From contig JAGFBZ010001895.1 in assembly GCA_018398805.1 (NCBI GenBank), forward strand, positions 3,603,501 through 3,667,500: 64,000 nt of DNA, in the 5' to 3' direction. The stretch's first letter is position 1, and the number at the start of each line of letters is the position of its first letter. Source of the stretch: Hirundichthys speculiger. Taxonomy: Eukaryota; Chordata; Actinopteri; Beloniformes; Exocoetidae. The notes under the pieces were generated by a model. It worked only from the letters and a program-made list of their open reading frames with translations, was not told where the DNA came from and did not search any database. This document shows positions 23,454-34,525 of this stretch, piece by piece. The position numbers and the translations under genes were made by a program.

Positions 23454-23902
23454 ATGTTCTCTGGAGCTCTGATACTGCTGCTGACATCTGGATGCTGTGA
23501 GGAGCTTTTAGTGGATTCATGAGAATAATCACATCAGAAATAGTGAATATTCAGATGACTGATGGAGATGATGCTGATTTGTGTTTCCACAGGTGTGTAC
23601 AGTATTGATGTCATCCAGCCAGACTCTAAGGTTGTGCAGCCTGGACAGTCTTTGACCATCACCTGTCAGGTCTCTGGTTACTCTCTGACTGATAGCAGCT
23701 ATGCAACAGGTTGGATCAGACAGCGTGAAGGAAAACCAATGGACTGGATTTTTCATCAGTGGGGTGGTGGCAGCTTTTATCAAAATAATGCTCTGAAGAA
23801 CAAGTTCAGCTACAAAAGAGACACTTCTGCTGGAACAGTGACAATAACAGGACAGAACCTGCAGTCTGACGACACAGCTGTGTATTACTGTGTACGTTAC
23901 CC
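23454..23902 (+). CDS. IGHV: IGHV segment, family C, unit 2
   Basis: Leader exon 23454-23496 and V exon 23593-23902. Same design as the partner at 18652. Amino acid differences: DVIQ for DIIQ in FR1, TDSSY for TDDNY in CDR1, GGGSF for GGGNF in CDR2, and SYKRD for SYSRD in FR3. RSS: CACAGTG 23903-23909, 23-bp spacer, ACAAAAACT 23933-23941. Octamer-like ATGCAAAC at 23366. Intact. Confidence 0.94.
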
Positions 23903-24658
23903 CACAGTGATACAAACCACCAACACACTTGTACAAAAACTCAGCAACAGCAGGACCTAAACACATTTAATGTGTGCAGTCACTTTAGAACCAACTTAGA
24001 AACATGAATACACGTTTTAGATACTTGATGTATAATGAGGTTCTTTGATTAAAATACTAATAATTTTCGGTCAAATTAAACACAAGCTAAAATAACACAA
24101 CTAGAAAATAAATTTGCTGGTATAGCTGGTATTTTATGTTTTTTTAAAAATAGGTTTTCATCCAAATTTCAAGATAAAGCATGGTAATGTTAAAAAAATA
24201 AACCTTTTATTTGATGTTGTGTTTTAAAACCACATTTTCAAATTATTTTTTTCATTTATTAAAATTATGTCATAGAAAATGTTAATTAACAGACAACCTT
24301 AAATACAGAAAAGTTCAATCAATTAAACTTTATTTATAAAGCACTTTTAGTACAATTAAAATGCAACACAAAGTGCTTTACAAAGTAAAAACAGAGTAAA
24401 AACAGAGTCAGTCCCACCCATTTACCCACCTCCTTCCCCTCCAGCCCTAATCCCCATCAATGATAAAATGTGTAATTAAAGAAATAAAAAATATGGCTGG
24501 GCACGGAAGAACCAGAGAGGAAAACACTATCACAAGGAGCCGTCTGCATCAGGAGGCAGGTGAGACCCAGCTGGGTCACAGTTTGAATTTAGATGTTTGA
24601 TTCTGACCTGATGACAGTATTGATCCTCCTTTTCTCCAGAACAGAAAACAGTGTGTTT

Positions 24659-24725
24659 GGTTTTTGTTCAAGGGTTTCTCATGGTGATACTGGGGGTCAC
24701 AGTGATACACACTCACACAGAAACA
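24659..24725 (+). other. Candidate IGHD segment with 12-RSS on both sides, unit 2
   Basis: Second copy of the DH-like unit: nonamer GGTTTTTGT 24659-24667, 12-bp spacer, CATGGTG 24680-24686, core ATACTGGGGGT 24687-24697, CACAGTG 24698-24704, 12-bp spacer, ACAGAAACA 24717-24725. It differs from copy 1 only in the 5' spacer (ctct for tatc around position 24678). Core and both RSSs are unchanged since the duplication. Confidence 0.7.
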
Positions 24726-24969
24726 GAGAGAAAAAATTAACAATAGAAGTCATCCCAACTGATACGCTGCCTTTTAGGTAAATAAAAATGCTTTATATTT
24801 TATCCTGAAATTATTGAATGGAATGAGTCCATAAATTGACCAGTCTGATGCTAAACCACATCTCCATAATGTTCTGATGCAAATCTCCAGTCTGTGGAGT
24901 GTATTTAAGTCTTGAAGACTGGTCCTGTACTTCCTGTGGAGCATCAGATGACACATCTATAGCTTCAGG

Positions 24970-25417
24970 ATGAAGAACACATTCATTTTCCTGCTGGCTG
25001 CTGTTTTTCTGTCCTGTGAGTTTTCTTGCCTCATTGTGAGATCGTTGGTCTGTGACACCAGAAAACTTCCAATATGACTGTCTCTCTTCCTTCTCTAATG
25101 TTATCAGGTTGTTCAGGTCAGAGGATGGAGTCCATTCCCTCCAGTCCAGTGATGAAAAAACCTGGGGAGACTCTCAGTCTCTCCTGCAGGGGATCTGGCT
25201 TCACATTTAGCTGCTGTACAATGAACTGGATCAGACAACCTGCAGGAAAACCACTGGAATGGATTGGGATTGGCTTTTCTGATGCCAGTAGGAACACTTA
25301 TGCGGCCAGTGTGAGAGGACGTGCTGAAGTCAGTAGAGAAGACAGCAACAGTGTGGTTCATCTGAGGCTGTCGAACTTACAGCCAGAAGACTCTGCTGTG
25401 TATTACTGTGCCAAGCA
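24970..25417 (+). CDS. IGHV: IGHV segment, family D, unit 2, CC in CDR1
   Basis: Leader exon 24970-25015 (MKNTFIFLLAAVFLS) and V exon 25108-25417. Partner of 20194. CDR1 is FSCCTMN (Ala changed to Thr, both Cys kept), CDR2 is FSDASRNTY (Tyr to Phe, Ser to Arg), and the end is CAKH in place of CAKY. RSS: CACAGTG 25418-25424, 23-bp spacer, ACAAATACT 25448-25456. Exact octamer ATGCAAAT at 24877-24884. Intact. Confidence 0.94.
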
Positions 25418-25955
25418 CACAGTGTTGAAAGTAACTGGAGAGGCTCCACAAATACTCCACAGGGAACATATCTAAATTGACCTTTAGGTGGCAGTGTAGA
25501 CTAAGAACTGAACAGTTCATGACACGAGCAGGATGGAAGAAACAGCTGACTTCTAATTCTGCAACACAATTCATTCTGAACTAATTTACTAAACAATTAT
25601 AATAAACCTGTATAATAAACCAAAAATGAGTGTGTGTGAGACAGAGATGCTTGTTGAACTCACATAAAACATCATTTTACATTTTAAATGCCACTAACAG
25701 AAGAGAATTACAAACTTCAGTGAATCATCAGTACTTATCTGAAATATCCTCCAGTGAGTATGTTCATGTTTTTAAGTTAAATAATTGATGGATTAAAAAC
25801 ACCATGTAGTTTTGTTTTGAAGACTAATTTGCATTTCATTTGCATTAATCTCTCCTGCATCAAATCCAACATAAATGCAGATGGAAACTTCTGTCCTCCC
25901 ACAAACATTCTTCCTCATTAAAGGGAAGGACTTCACTCACTTCTTTTGTCTCAAG

Positions 25956-26395
25956 ATGATGGTCAGACTTCCTGCCTTGCTGACAGCACTTTTCTTACCC
26001 TGTAAGTTATTGTATGTTCTCATGCACTGACTTTTTTTCTTCTCAACTTCACTAATCTCTTTTAATCTCTGGTCCTTTGTCAGGTCTGAATGGCCAGGCT
26101 CTCGAGTCCATTCCCTCCTCCACAGTGGTGAAAAAGCCTCAGGAAACCCTCAGTCTCTCCTGCAGAGGAACTGGATTTGATTTCAGCCAGTATGACATGC
26201 ACTGGATCAGACAACCAACAGGGAAAGCATTAGAATGGATGGGGCTCATCTTCTATGATGCAAGTAAAACTATTTATAGCAGCAGTTTACAAGGACGTAT
26301 AGAAATCAGCAGAGACAACAGCAACAGCCTGGTTTCTCTGAGGCTGTCCAGCTTAAAGCCAGAAGACTCTGCTGTGTATTACTGCACCAGAGAAA
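25956..26395 (+). CDS. IGHV: IGHV segment, family E, unit 2
   Basis: Leader exon 25956-26001 and V exon 26084-26395. Partner of 21180. The mature domain differs only in CDR1 (QYDMH for QYGMH) and CDR2 (LIFYD for VIWYD). RSS: CACAGTA 26396-26402, 23-bp spacer, nonamer ACAAAAACC 26426-26434, which is consensus, whereas unit 1 has ACCAAAACC. Intact reading frame. Confidence 0.93.
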
Positions 26396-26721
26396 CACAG
26401 TAGTTGATGTTAGCAGAGATGCTGTACAAAAACCCCTCACAGGCACGCAGGTGGCAAGAGAAAACATGATTTTGAATGACACCAAGAAAAACACACAACT
26501 TCAGAGACAGTTGAGGTTGTGGTTTGTAAATTCCTGTTTTTCATGGTTTCAGCTAATGTACTATATTAAAAGTACTGGGTCAACAAATGCTCCTGAGAGA
26601 CATTTTATTTGAAACTTCTCATAGATGCTGAATTAACAGCAGGCATCATGGTCACATAAAATTCTAACACGTCAACAAACCAAGATGAGCTTCTTTAAAT
26701 TTTTACCATGAAACTGATAAC

Positions 26722-26752
<31 letters not shown>

Positions 26753-26753
26753 T

Positions 26754-28716
26754 TGTAAGATCCCCCAGTTTTGGTTCAGTCTCTGACTAGCAGAGTCTGT
26801 CACCGGGACCAGCTCTCCATCCTACGGGTAAGAAGTTGCGGTCTAGGAGAGGTTCCTCACTAGATTTCCTCAACTTATTTAAGCTGGTGTCGAGGAGATA
26901 CGCCTAGCTCTCACTGCCTACTTCCAAACGTATGTCCCGCTCACTCCAATAACTGTCCTCAGAGGAATAGCCGGGTGGCTCGAAGTCCAGCTATCGGTCA
27001 CGTCTGTTAACGGCAGCTCTCCTCTCACGATCTGGGCTCTTGTTACAGGCTAGGAAAACTTTAGTGGCTCGGACAGCAAGCCTCAGGGACAATTTGACAA
27101 TATTGTGGCTAGAATAACCCATAAGAACCTGTGTGTTAGTGCAGAGGCATAAACAAGTCTTCAAAATTCTGGATACAGATGTAATGTCCACAACGACGTC
27201 TTATGATAGTTTTTATATTTATTAAAGCAGATTAGCAAGGTTAAGCAACAGCATTGATTGGTTATACAATTTCTAATTCTACTTAAAAAGGCAAATTAAA
27301 GCTGTGGCTTACTGATCAGTTCCTCTGGTTGGTTCAAGGACAGGCTGGTACGCAATGTGCACCTTTGAGTGTTCAAGGCCGCTGGGCAGGGAGAGAGAGA
27401 GAGAGCTCAAACGATCAGGCCTGCAGGTATGCTGATTCGGCCCCTCCTCCTTGCTAGCGGTGAGCTAGGCTAACCAAAAAGGCTCCAATTATTCCTTCAA
27501 GAATTGGGAAAAATTCGTGATCCTGTTCCAAGCGTCTTTCTGTCTTCTTTTCTTGAAGTAATTCCTTCCAGTTAATCCTCCAGATGGGGGTTGCTCGTCC
27601 AGGTCCCAGCTAGTCCTTCTTCGGCTGAAGTCGCTCCAGGAATCCCCCAGAGTCCCTCTGCCTTCTCTTTTTATGCGCTCCCTCTCTCCTTGCTCGCCCC
27701 GCACCAGCCTTCATTTGATTGGTTCTCTCACCTTTGCATATGCATACATAATTTCCCTCAAACTCACATGACACTTCTGATTGGTTATTCACATATACAG
27801 GGGCGTGCATAATTTTACATAATCTGTCCTTTACATCATGCATAACTCACATCCCACAATGACTTCATATGTTTACAGATTTGGCAGGGGCGTTCACATT
27901 AATCATCATGACATCATGGCACCACCAATCCAAGGTTACCTTGTTGACGTGGCTATACAGCCCGTTAAGCTAAAGCTTATCAGCTAACGCTAACCCTTTT
28001 TCTAACGATCTACTTATCAATGTATGTTCCAACGTTACATTAACTGATTGATTCAGCCTTAACCACAGAATGTGCGCCTCATTTCATTTTTTTTCTGCAC
28101 AAAGTCCATAGTCACGGCGTCAATGCTGAGGTCAGCGTGCCCCGCTCCTGTCCTGTTGACATTCCAGAGAGGAACATGCGCTCCGCTCTGTCTCTGTCCG
28201 CAGAGTTTTTTGGGATAACCAGTTAATCAACAAGTAGCCTAATTTATCAAAACCTTAATTCATAATTCGTTCAATTTATTTCCCCTCTATTTTAGCAGTA
28301 TCCTCATGGCTAATTATTCATTTCTTTGGGACTTTTACCTTATAAACCCCATATAATACTTATTCAGTTTTCATCCACCTCTGCTCCTGTTTTGATAAAC
28401 ATATCGGTTGTTTTACATTACATCACACGCTGCTGCATGATCTCTCCTCTGTTTTGATAAACATATCCGTTGTTTTTATTTCACTGGGCACACAGTGACC
28501 TTCAACAGCTTACCTCAGCCGCTGACAGCACAGACTCACAGTCTCTTGATCCAACGAGAAATAAATCATAGATTTAATAATACATCTTTCTGATCATTGA
28601 ATAATGTGATTACAAATCACATTAATTACCACTCTTCTGTTAATCCACTACATTATATCAGTAAAATCTCATCAACAAAGCTGGGATAATTCCAACTTCA
28701 CCTGGGTCACTTGACA
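26754..28716 (-). mobile_element. LTR-like unit (possible solo LTR) in a (TA)n tract
   Basis: A GC-richer block set between TA tracts, beginning TGTAAGATCCCCC and ending CACTTGACA on the + strand (TG...CA ends). On the minus strand it shows a promoter-like arrangement: two CCAAT motifs (complement of 'attggtt' at 27718 and 27780), then a TATA-like 'gcataaaaag' near 27675. No gag, pol or env frame was seen. At about 1,960 bases it is long for an LTR, so a composite of repeats is possible. Confidence 0.4.
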
Positions 28717-28741
28717 ATATATATATATATATATATATATA

Positions 28742-28860
28742 TTTATTAGGGCTGTCAGTCGATTACATTTTTTAATCGGGATTAATCGAAAGATTTTCAT
28801 TTTATATATCTATATATATATATAGATATATAAAATCATATTACTTTTACTAAATGGTGG
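28742..28860. repeat. Broken end of a TIR repeat
   Basis: Begins 'attagggctgtcagtcgatt', related to the end of the element at 29743, after a TA tract. No matching right end follows before the Tc1 remnant, so it is a truncated copy. Confidence 0.5.
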
Positions 28861-29194
28861 TTAAATCAATCATCTAATAAACAAAGTAAACTCGAGTAAA
28901 TGTTGGCATGTTTTGTAACTTTCCCCATGTTCAGTTGATTGTGTGGACGGACACAACTTAACCCACAGCCTGCATTCTCCAGCGTTTGTTTTGGTCGGTA
29001 AAAATGCCCCCTCCAAACGTTCTGGACACCTCGAGTCACTGTTGCAAGTCCCCAGTAGCAATATTTTACCACAGCGTTATTCTAGTGTAATGTAAATACG
29101 GTTGATAGGCATTGGAAAAATGGCAAAATAACATTGTCCTTAATGGAGGAGCAGCGAGAATGTCCGACCTAGCAACAGTAACTAGGGAGGGGGC

Positions 29195-29687
29195 GGTGCT
29201 TACCGAAAGGTCAATTGCACCATCAGTTGTCACCTTCTCATTCAGCTTCTTACTTATGGTTTTGTAGCCTATTCCAGCCTTGTGGAGTTCAACAACTTTG
29301 TCCCATCTTTTGACAGCTTTTTAGTCTTGCCCATGGTGGAGATGGTGGAGTATTACTGAGTCTGTGGGCAGACGGCTTTTTATACAGGTGACTATTTGGA
29401 ACAGGTGTCTCTCATGCAGGTAATTACTTTAGTGAGATTAGGAGTATGCCAGTGGTCTGTGGGAGCCAACACTGGTCAAGGTTGGTCGGGGATCAAATAC
29501 TTATTTCTCTCAATGACTTACAAATTCATTTTTATTTTTCATTTCATGTAATTTTCTCAATTTTATTTTTCAATATTCTTTCTATAACTGTTAAAATAAA
29601 GCTGCCATAAAAATCTAAGACTGTTCATGTATTTCTTAGCATGACAACTGCCAAAATCAGCAGGGGATCAAATGCTTATTTCCTCCA

Positions 29688-29693
<6 letters not shown>
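29195..29693 (-). mobile_element. Truncated Tc1-like transposon
   Basis: The right end 'aatgcttatttcctccactg' followed by TATA is the typical terminus of fish Tc1-like elements read on the minus strand. The left part on the minus strand recalls a Tc1 transposase C-terminus ([17 protein letters not shown]) without an intact frame. The other terminus is missing. Confidence 0.6.
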
Positions 29694-29742
<49 letters not shown>

Positions 29743-29746
<4 letters not shown>

Positions 29747-30946
29747 GGCTGTCAATTTCTCAAAATAATTAATCAGATTAATCGCATGACTGTCAATAAT
29801 TAATCATGATTAATCGCGAATTAATCGCATATTTTTATCTGTTCTAAATCTACCTTATACAGATCTTTTTCAAGTTGTATTACTCTTATTAATACGAGTC
29901 CTGACTAGAACCAGGAAATATGACCATATTAGTCCAGTCCTGAGGTCTCTGGCTTCCTGTCACTCAGAGAATAGACTTTAAAACAGCTCTACTTGTGTTC
30001 AAGTCTCTTCATGGCCCCAAAGTCCATCTCTGACATGTTAGATCCATATGAACCAACCTGGACTCTGAGAACCTCAGGTAGTGGTCTCCTGCTGGTGTCC
30101 AGAGTCAGGACTAAACAAGGTGAAGCTGCATTTCAGTTTTATGCTCCTAAAATCTGGAACAGTCTTCCAGAAGATGTGAGACAGACCTGAACTCTGACAA
30201 TGTTCAGATCCAGACTGAAAACAGTTCTGTTTAGATGTGAAGATGATGACTGGAAGGATTTTATCTGCACTCTTCATTTTTTATTTAATTAATTAATTTT
30301 TTTGTTAATTAATTTTACTTATTATTGATTATTTTTATGCTTGTATGGAATGATTCTATTTGCCTTCTTGTGATTTTATGCATCTGTAAAGCACTTTGAA
30401 TTGCCTTGTGTACGAATTGTGCTCATCAAATAAAGTTGTCTTGCCTAATATGAGAGTACACAAATGCTTGGCTTATGCAAAACAAATGCATGTTTATTTA
30501 TTGCTACAATGGCAAATCCATTATATATTATATATATATACTCAATATTTTCTCTTATGTTCTTCCTACAAAATATTTTCGTGGTTTGCTTCAAACGAGG
30601 GGGGGGCTCTCTGCATCAGTGCTCTCATTAGCCGACAAGTGATATTTCAGTAGTAACTAAATTCACAAATAGTATCTTTTTATCCCAGCTACTTACAATG
30701 GAGGTTTATTTACGTCTGTCTGTCTGCGGCATGGACCTCGACCTCAGTGCATGGCTTCCTGTTTTGACAAACGGAGGACTACAGGACTACAACTACGGCG
30801 GGGCCGGAGGGTCATGAAGCCTGGAGGCAACACGTACTCTCCTCTCTACTATTGTACATCAACGGCCGGCCCGCGTTAATCACGCGTTAATAAAATTAGT
30901 TGCGTTAAAATGATTTTGCGTTAATCACGCGTTAACTTTGACAGCC

Positions 30947-30950
<4 letters not shown>
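29743..30950. mobile_element. TIR element carrying an inserted LINE 3' end
   Basis: Ends TTAGGGCTGTCAA (29743) and TTGACAGCCCTAA (to 30950), both directly abutting (TA)n. Subterminal 'gattaatcgc' and 'gcgttaatcacgcgttaa' motifs are typical of a common fish non-autonomous DNA transposon. The middle (about 29885-30440) is a foreign LINE tail. Confidence 0.7.
29885..30440 (+). mobile_element. LINE 3' end (RT C-terminal fragment) nested in the TIR element
   Basis: The frame 29993-30190 reads ISDMLDPYEPTWTLRTSGS and then RTKQGEAAFQFYAPKIWNSL, the C-terminal region common in teleost non-LTR retrotransposon ORF2 proteins. It ends in 'caaataaag'. It is 5'-truncated, as usual for LINEs. Confidence 0.6.

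Positions 30951-31030
<80 letters not shown>
30951..31030. repeat. (TA)n tract between two TIR elements
   Basis: Pure TA repeat of about 80 bases. Confidence 0.95.
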
Positions 31031-31034
<4 letters not shown>

Positions 31035-32053
31035 GGATGCAACGGTACTCGGTAAAATACCGAACCGTTCGGTACGATCTGCATGGGACAATACGCTTTT
31101 ACATCCCGCGGTATTTATGTTCCAATAACTTTGCATTGGACTTGCATGTGAGCGTGCGTGCCTTTTAGGCAACAGGCCCGCCACTGCATGTCAATGTCCA
31201 CTCACCTCCGCTCACTCACAGTGACCAGCCGATCACACTTTGGCCGGTTGGCTGCAGGTCATAGACGCAGAAAAAAACCCCAAAAAAACTAGCAGGCATG
31301 GCCAGCGGTAGTGAAGAAATTGGTAAAAAACTTTTTTTAATCACCGGTGTGGGAGCATTTGGGTTTTGCTGTTGAATACACCGGAGAGGGAGTGAAAACA
31401 GTTAACAGTTTACAGAACGCAATCTTCCACCTCCCTAAACCCGGATCTTACCTGCATAAGATCCAGTTGTTACCAGTTGTGCGTCTTGGTGCAGCTGATG
31501 TGTTTTTTTAAAATACTGCAGAACGAATCGTTGGATGCACATTTAAAGATCACGAACAATTAATGTTCCTGTCCCTCCTCGACCACCAACAGTTTTAGAC
31601 ATTTCGGAAATAAATTCCCGCATCCAACCTTTTCCAGCTTGACACCAGAGACAAAGATCTCCTTGGTTTCCTCCACAGCAGACATCTGAATGAGATAATG
31701 CCACAGCTGTACAGACTGACATGTCTGGCAGAGACTATTCCCACATCCACCACAACTGCTGACCAGACATCCTCTGACCTCAAGAGATTAAAAACGTATG
31801 ACAGTAATACGGTGATGCATAATCGAGAGGTAGAGCCGTTTGTGCACATGTGACCAGGTGGACGCACCTTTATTCCATTTGGACGCACTCTTTTACGCGC
31901 CGACATGCGAGTTGCGCTTTCCGCAAACTTGGTACTCTGAGATTGCAGGTTTAGGGTAGCGGGTAGCGGATGGTCTGAAACTGTACCGAATCCGTGACAC
32001 AAAAACCGATGCACGAACCGTACCGTGAGCCACCTGTACCGTTGCACCCCTAA
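31031..32053. mobile_element. TIR element, TTAGGGATGCAACGGTA ends
   Basis: Left end TTAGGGATGCAACGGTA, right end TACCGTTGCACCCCTAA, with further paired subterminal sequence (gaaccgttcggtac and gaaccgtaccg). Left flank is (TA)n. The interior is GC-richer, with no intact transposase; the minus-strand open frame at 31595-32068 has no recognisable domain. Probably hAT-like by end sequence, not proven. Confidence 0.65.
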
Positions 32054-32425
32054 TATCCATCCATCCATCCATCCATTTTCTATACCCGTTTCATCCTTTC
32101 ATCACGGGGATCTACTGGACTATCCCAGCCGCCTACGGGCGAAAGGCAGGGGTACCACCCTGGACAGGTCGCCAGTCCATCGCAGGGCCACATGCAGACA
32201 AACAACCACTCACACCCACTCACTCCTACGGGCAATTTAGAACCACTAATTAACCTGGCATGCATGTCTTTGGACTGTGGGAGGAAGCCGGAGTACCCGG
32301 AGGAAACCCCACGCTAGCACGGGGAGAACATGCAAACTCCACACAGAAAGGCCCCTGCTGAGGTTCGAACCAGGAACCTTCAGAGAGGCAACAGTGCTAA
32401 CCACTAAGCCACTGTGCTGCCTATA
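32054..32425 (-). mobile_element. tRNA-derived SINE-like repeat with (CCAT)n end
   Basis: On the minus strand it starts GGCAGCACAGTGGCTTAGTG, with A-box-like TGGCTTAGTGG and B box GGTTCGAACC, then the body 'cccgtgctagcgtggggttt', and ends in (GGAT)n. This is the longest of five copies in the window (others near 2085, 43790, 44665 and 61096). Confidence 0.65.

Positions 32426-32433
<8 letters not shown>

Positions 32434-32490
<57 letters not shown>
32434..32490. repeat. (TA)n tract
   Basis: Pure TA repeat between the SINE-like repeat and the next TIR element. Confidence 0.95.
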
Positions 32491-32493
<3 letters not shown>

Positions 32494-33134
32494 TGCTGGG
32501 CAATATGGAAAAAAATCATATATCACGATATGGACTATTTTATATCACGATAATGATATATATCACGATATACCATAATAAAGTATGTTTTCAGTTATTC
32601 TCTGAAAAGTTTGACAAAAATTTAATTGCTTACTTTTCAACTTTATTTTGAAAGAACATTTAGCTGAACTGTCACAAACATACATTTTATTGCAGCAAAA
32701 ACAGGTAGGTACAGAGGTACAGTAGCTTTCACATTTTTTTTTAAAGTGCACAACAGTTTCTGAGAGGAAAAACACATTTTTGCACTGAAGTTCAGCTATA
32801 AAAAATAAACACAAATTATTTTTCAACTTTCTGAAATCTGTAACCTTGTAGTGCAAAGTTTTCAAACCAATATAAAGTGTCTAAAGTAAACATCAGGGTT
32901 GAAGAGAACTCTGTTTAAGGCATTAACCATGAATAAAAGTGCAAATATAAAAGGCTACTTTGTAGAAGTAGATATGATTCTATCAAATTTATCATTGCAG
33001 GTTATTTAATTACATATTTGCTGTAATAACTGATAAAATTAGGTTAGAAACGATAGAAACGATAGAAGAGAAATGGCACGATATACACTTTTATATTGTC
33101 CCCACGATATATATCGTCATATTGCCCAGCACTA
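32491..33134. mobile_element. TIR element, TAGTGCTGGGCAATATG ends
   Basis: Left end TAGTGCTGGGCAATATG and right end CATATTGCCCAGCACTA are perfect complements. Subterminal 'atatcacgatat' motifs occur on both sides. The flanks are TA repeats. About 644 bases, no coding capacity. A known style of fish non-autonomous DNA transposon. Confidence 0.78.
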
Positions 33135-33136
33135 AT

Positions 33137-33141
33137 AAATA

Positions 33142-33215
<74 letters not shown>
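33137..33215. repeat. (TA)n(CA)n tract
   Basis: TA repeat ending in 'acacacacag'. Confidence 0.95.
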
Positions 33216-33221
<6 letters not shown>

Positions 33222-34525
33222 GACTGTATATATGTACATAACATGCATGTTACAGTTAGCACTTCTTTTGAGAGAGTTTAACATAAAATTATTGTCACTG
33301 AATACAAAATACAAAATAAGAAAATACTGGTTTATTACATTTTAATCCAAGATAATGAGGGAGTTTTCTTTTTCCACGTGTATCCTTCTTAAACTTGTAG
33401 ATGGAGGCAGATGAAATTAATTGTACTTCAGTATCAAACCATCATTTACTGTCATATCACATGAAGGGGAACAGTAGAATCAACCTGAATGACTGTAATC
33501 TCAGAGAAAACTGGATGATAGGAAATATGATTGAACTCAGGGATTTGTAGTCTCTATTTTTAGTCAGAAGGTTCGTCTCTGACAGCAAAGATACAAAAGT
33601 CATATAGTGTTGAAGTGTTAGAAATAGATGGTGATCTTCTTTCTTTATGTTATATTAAGATGCTCTGAGTAAATTAAGATTTCTCTCTGAGGAGAAAAAA
33701 AATGTTAAGACTTCATTTGTTCCAAACTATAAGTCAAATTTACTAGATAACAGTTTTATTTTCAACTTGATGAGTAATGAGGTTAAAACCATGAAGGACC
33801 TGGTTTGAGAAAATAGACTGAGATTCTTTTTCTATCGCTTAATTGATGTTTATTTTCTTCTTCATAATTTTGCTATTTATTTTTGATTCAGCAAATAATA
33901 ATCAGATAATATTAAATTGTATTCATTCTTTTTTTAAAAGTGAATAAAGAAAGTACATCATAGTTAAGATGGAAGGAAGCCTGTAAAACTACATTTGTAA
34001 AACATGTGTTTAATCCAGTCTCCTCTACCATTACTGCTGCTGGTAGATTCGAAATGCATTTTGGAATATTTGTCGGCTCAACTCTACATGAGTGGACACT
34101 GGATGCATCCTGGATAAAATGGGCGGAGCAAAAACGCATCCTAGGATTTCTACCGTACTTGTCTAGATGCGGACTTGAGAACTGGAACAGAACTTTTCAC
34201 GAGAACACAAGTACAAATACTAGAAACTGCCTATTTAATCCTCATTTTGTCATGGTAGGGTTTCTGCTGTTAAGGTTGAAGGTTGAAGGTTTTGATATTC
34301 CATTTAGAGTGTATGGTTTTGAACTGAAATAACCTGAACCAGTAAATTACAGACGCCCCTGCTGATTATTAGTCGAATTGAATCAACCGCCACATTTCTA
34401 TTTGGTGCCGCTTCTTAGTTTTTTTTTTTTTTTTTGTGAAATGGGAAAAACCCAGAGAGAAAACCCAATCAGAAACGGGGGGACACTAACGTTGGATTCA
34501 CACAGCTGCACTGCGTCTCCATAGA
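33216..34525. other. AT-rich DNA without recognisable genes
   Basis: A 108-codon open frame at 34006-34332 (+) has no family resemblance, no splice context and no repeat in the window. Nothing else was supported. Confidence 0.4.

Larger units (their letters stand above)
22424..26735 (+). repeat. Segmental duplication, unit 2 (V-D-V-V)
   Basis: Near-identical copy of about 17628-21970, beginning 'gctttgccatttatc' and ending in a (TA)n tract. It holds VH C (23454), DH (24687), VH D (24970) and VH E (25956). Small indels in intergenic DNA (for example near 23050, 24020 and 24385) account for the change of offset from 4,806 to 4,776. Confidence 0.93.

Noticed and set aside
28491..28500. CACAGTG-like heptamers outside V and D genes (also 10960, 31218, 54911)
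   Set aside because: No nonamer at 12 or 23 bases; chance occurrences.
26754..28716. Complete endogenous retrovirus
   Set aside because: No gag, pol or env coding sequence, no primer binding site and no second LTR; only LTR-like ends and promoter-like motifs are present.
31595..32068. 157-codon minus-strand frame inside the TIR element 31031-32053
   Set aside because: No transposase motif or other domain could be recognised; it crosses the element border.
34006..34332. 108-codon open frame
   Set aside because: No recognisable domain, no promoter or splice context, isolated among repeats.
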